A DNA stretch of 40,637 bases from a virus. The notes under the pieces were generated by a model that had not been told where the DNA came from, did no database searches, and saw nothing but the letters and a program-made list of their open reading frames with translations. A program made the position numbers and the translations under genes. Every line of letters starts with the position of its first letter. Position 1 is the first letter of the stretch. Of the stretch, positions 39,703 through 40,637 are shown piece after piece. The stretch spans positions 1 through 40,637 of IMG/VR virus record IMGVR_UViG_3300013006_000061; one strand, given 5' to 3'.

Positions 39703-40164
39703 TTATGGTTTTGTTTCATATTCAAATATGTCCTCCTTTATAAGAGCCTTAAGTTCTTCCGACTGGGAGTCGTAGATCTTGGGGCCAACGGTTGAGAAGT
39801 TATCATTGAGACTACCTATGCAAGCCTCTTCTCTATCGGAGAAGGGGATCTGAACATAGATCGACTCGTTGAATATCGAGTGAGTGTTCGTCTCCTCTGT
39901 GCTTAAGGTCCCCAATACCTCACCGCTAGTTGATACCACAACGGGACCGTTGGTTACCCATTGAGCATTTTCCGTCACGGAACTTAGGAGGGAGACCGTT
40001 GAGAAGTCTCCCGTTCTAGTTCCGGATTCGTTACTGATCGAATCAATCAATGCTTCGTTGGCGTTAAGGATACCGAGGTATCCATCTCCGTCCTCGCCCC
40101 GAGCGACGAGCGCCGAGGAGAGGAGGACTACTCCAACGAGAAGTCTGCTAGCTTTAGTTCCCAT
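39703..40164 (-). CDS. Exported or periplasmic protein
   Basis: A 153-residue protein with a classical signal peptide: Lys4 and Arg7, a hydrophobic core (LLVGVVLLSSALVA, about 8-21) and a likely cut after Gly23 (A-R-G). The mature part is acidic, with one Cys (EEACIGSLNDNFS) and no lipobox, so it should be soluble in the periplasm or outside. GGAG lies about ten bases before the ATG. Its start overlaps the end of the previous leftward gene by 37 bases. Exported phage proteins outside lysis cassettes often alter the infected cell's surface or trafficking; the role here is unknown. Confidence 0.7.
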   Translation of the reverse strand: MGTKASRLLVGVVLLSSALVARGEDGDGYLGILNANEALIDSISNESGTRTGDFSTVSLLSSVTENAQWVTNGPVVVSTSGEVLGTLSTEETNTHSIFNESIYVQIPFSDREEACIGSLNDNFSTVGPKIYDSQSEELKALIKEDIFEYETKP

Positions 40165-40418
40165 GCTTCGTCTCCATTCTCGAGCTCGAACGATTCGAAT
40201 TCCTGGTGCGCGGTCTCCAATAGTTGTAGAGCTCGGTTCATTTTTAACTTAGCAATATCAGGAGTGAAGTCATCCATGACCTCAACCCCATGCACCTTTA
40301 GTATCATCTGAGTCAACGGGTTGTACACCTTTTCCATGAAGTCAGGATCTTCCTCGGCCACCTTGGCCAAGACTCCGATCCCGATCATGCCAAGAGCAAT
40401 AGCGTCTGTGGTTGTCAC
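40128..40418 (-). CDS. Small protein with an N-terminal hydrophobic segment
   Basis: A 96-residue protein starting at GTG, overlapping the preceding gene's stop (GTGA). Residues 5-20 (DAIALGMIGIGVLAKV) are hydrophobic and could be a short membrane anchor; the rest is acidic and helical (KVYNPLTQMILKVHGVEVMD, RALQLLETAHQEFESFELEN). No family is recognised. Tight overlap on both sides shows it belongs to the leftward operon. Confidence 0.65.
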   Translation of the reverse strand: MTTTDAIALGMIGIGVLAKVAEEDPDFMEKVYNPLTQMILKVHGVEVMDDFTPDIAKLKMNRALQLLETAHQEFESFELENGDEAWELKLADFSLE

Positions 40419-40606
40419 GCCTTGGCCTCCCGCATGATTGCCTCGTGAACCTCGCTGGCCAACGGAGCCTGCATGGCTTCCATCAACGCAGTCGGGGCAT
40501 CGTATTCCATATCAACTATCACCCCGCCTCTGACCGTCCCGCTATAGGGAACGATGTACGAGTCATCTGCAAACACATATAACAATTCACCTTTAACTTC
40601 TTTCAT
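40415..40606 (-). CDS. Small hypothetical protein at the window edge
   Basis: A 63-residue protein from the ATG at 40606, chosen because GGAGG lies eight bases upstream; in-frame starts at 40612 and 40621 overlap that site. Its N-terminal half is beta-rich (ELLYVFADDSYIVPYSGTVR and GGVIVDMEYDAP), the C-terminal half helical (ALMEAMQAPLASEVHEAIM). The upstream neighbour, if any, lies beyond the window. No family is recognised. Confidence 0.65.
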   Translation of the reverse strand: MKEVKGELLYVFADDSYIVPYSGTVRGGVIVDMEYDAPTALMEAMQAPLASEVHEAIMREAKA

Positions 40607-40637
40607 TAGCATGTCCTCCACATTCCGATCACAGCCC

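Noticed and set aside
1-40637. CRISPR arrays, insertion sequences, integrase or attachment sites
   Set aside because: No regularly spaced repeats, transposase, integrase or terminal inverted repeats were noticed on either strand.

Overview
The window looks like the late (virion and lysis) half of an uncultivated short-tailed tailed phage (podovirus-like Caudoviricetes), cut out of a larger genome. The evidence is a run of terminase large subunit, portal, scaffold, major capsid protein, a lysis cassette, a nozzle-like tail protein, tail fibres, an adaptor-like protein, internal (ejection) proteins and a 3256-residue polyvalent protein, with no sheath, tape-measure or tube genes of a long tail. 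A lipoprotein signal in a spanin-like protein and an exported protein suggest a Gram-negative host; nothing identifies the host more closely.

Layout. Positions 1-976 (minus strand): a helicase truncated by the window edge and a RuvC-like nuclease, which overlap out of frame. A short divergent control region (977-1034) separates them from the rightward late genes. 1035-8747: terminase, portal, a small protein, scaffold, then an unusual translationally coupled trio (glycosyltransferase, FkbM methyltransferase, second glycosyltransferase) lying before the capsid gene. 8748-8997 is a gene-free 250-base leader with a possible promoter and a foldable RNA. 8998-12692: capsid protein, a strong intrinsic terminator, then small head/neck or decoration candidates. 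12702-14601: lysis cassette (XhlA-like protein, unimolecular spanin, holin, CHAP endolysin) and a free-standing PD-(D/E)XK-type nuclease. 14638-21747: nozzle-like tail protein and an array of fibre proteins and probable fibre chaperones with mosaic composition. 21751-25942: a duplicated adaptor-like protein and internal virion proteins. 25975-35745: the giant protein.

35720-38877 is a train of very small genes (several of families shared by phages and giant viruses), a small lipoprotein and a second muramidase (GH24 lysozyme). 38861-40606 is a leftward cluster converging on the late block; its genes overlap by 4 to 37 bases, and one product carries a signal peptide.

The most remarkable object is the giant protein. 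It contains a Gly/Ala hydrophobic N-terminus, Pro/Ala linkers, a stretch that reads like sigma-70 regions 2 and 4, a zinc-peptidase motif (HEFIH) in a module of different base composition, and a C-terminus typical of phage polyvalent proteins. Four copies of a short motif (L/I-x-A-S-V/T-D-P) mark the borders of the modules. My working model is a virion-packaged, injected multi-tool polypeptide that may deliver a transcription-specificity factor and a peptidase into the host. All family assignments are from reading the protein sequence; no database search was run.
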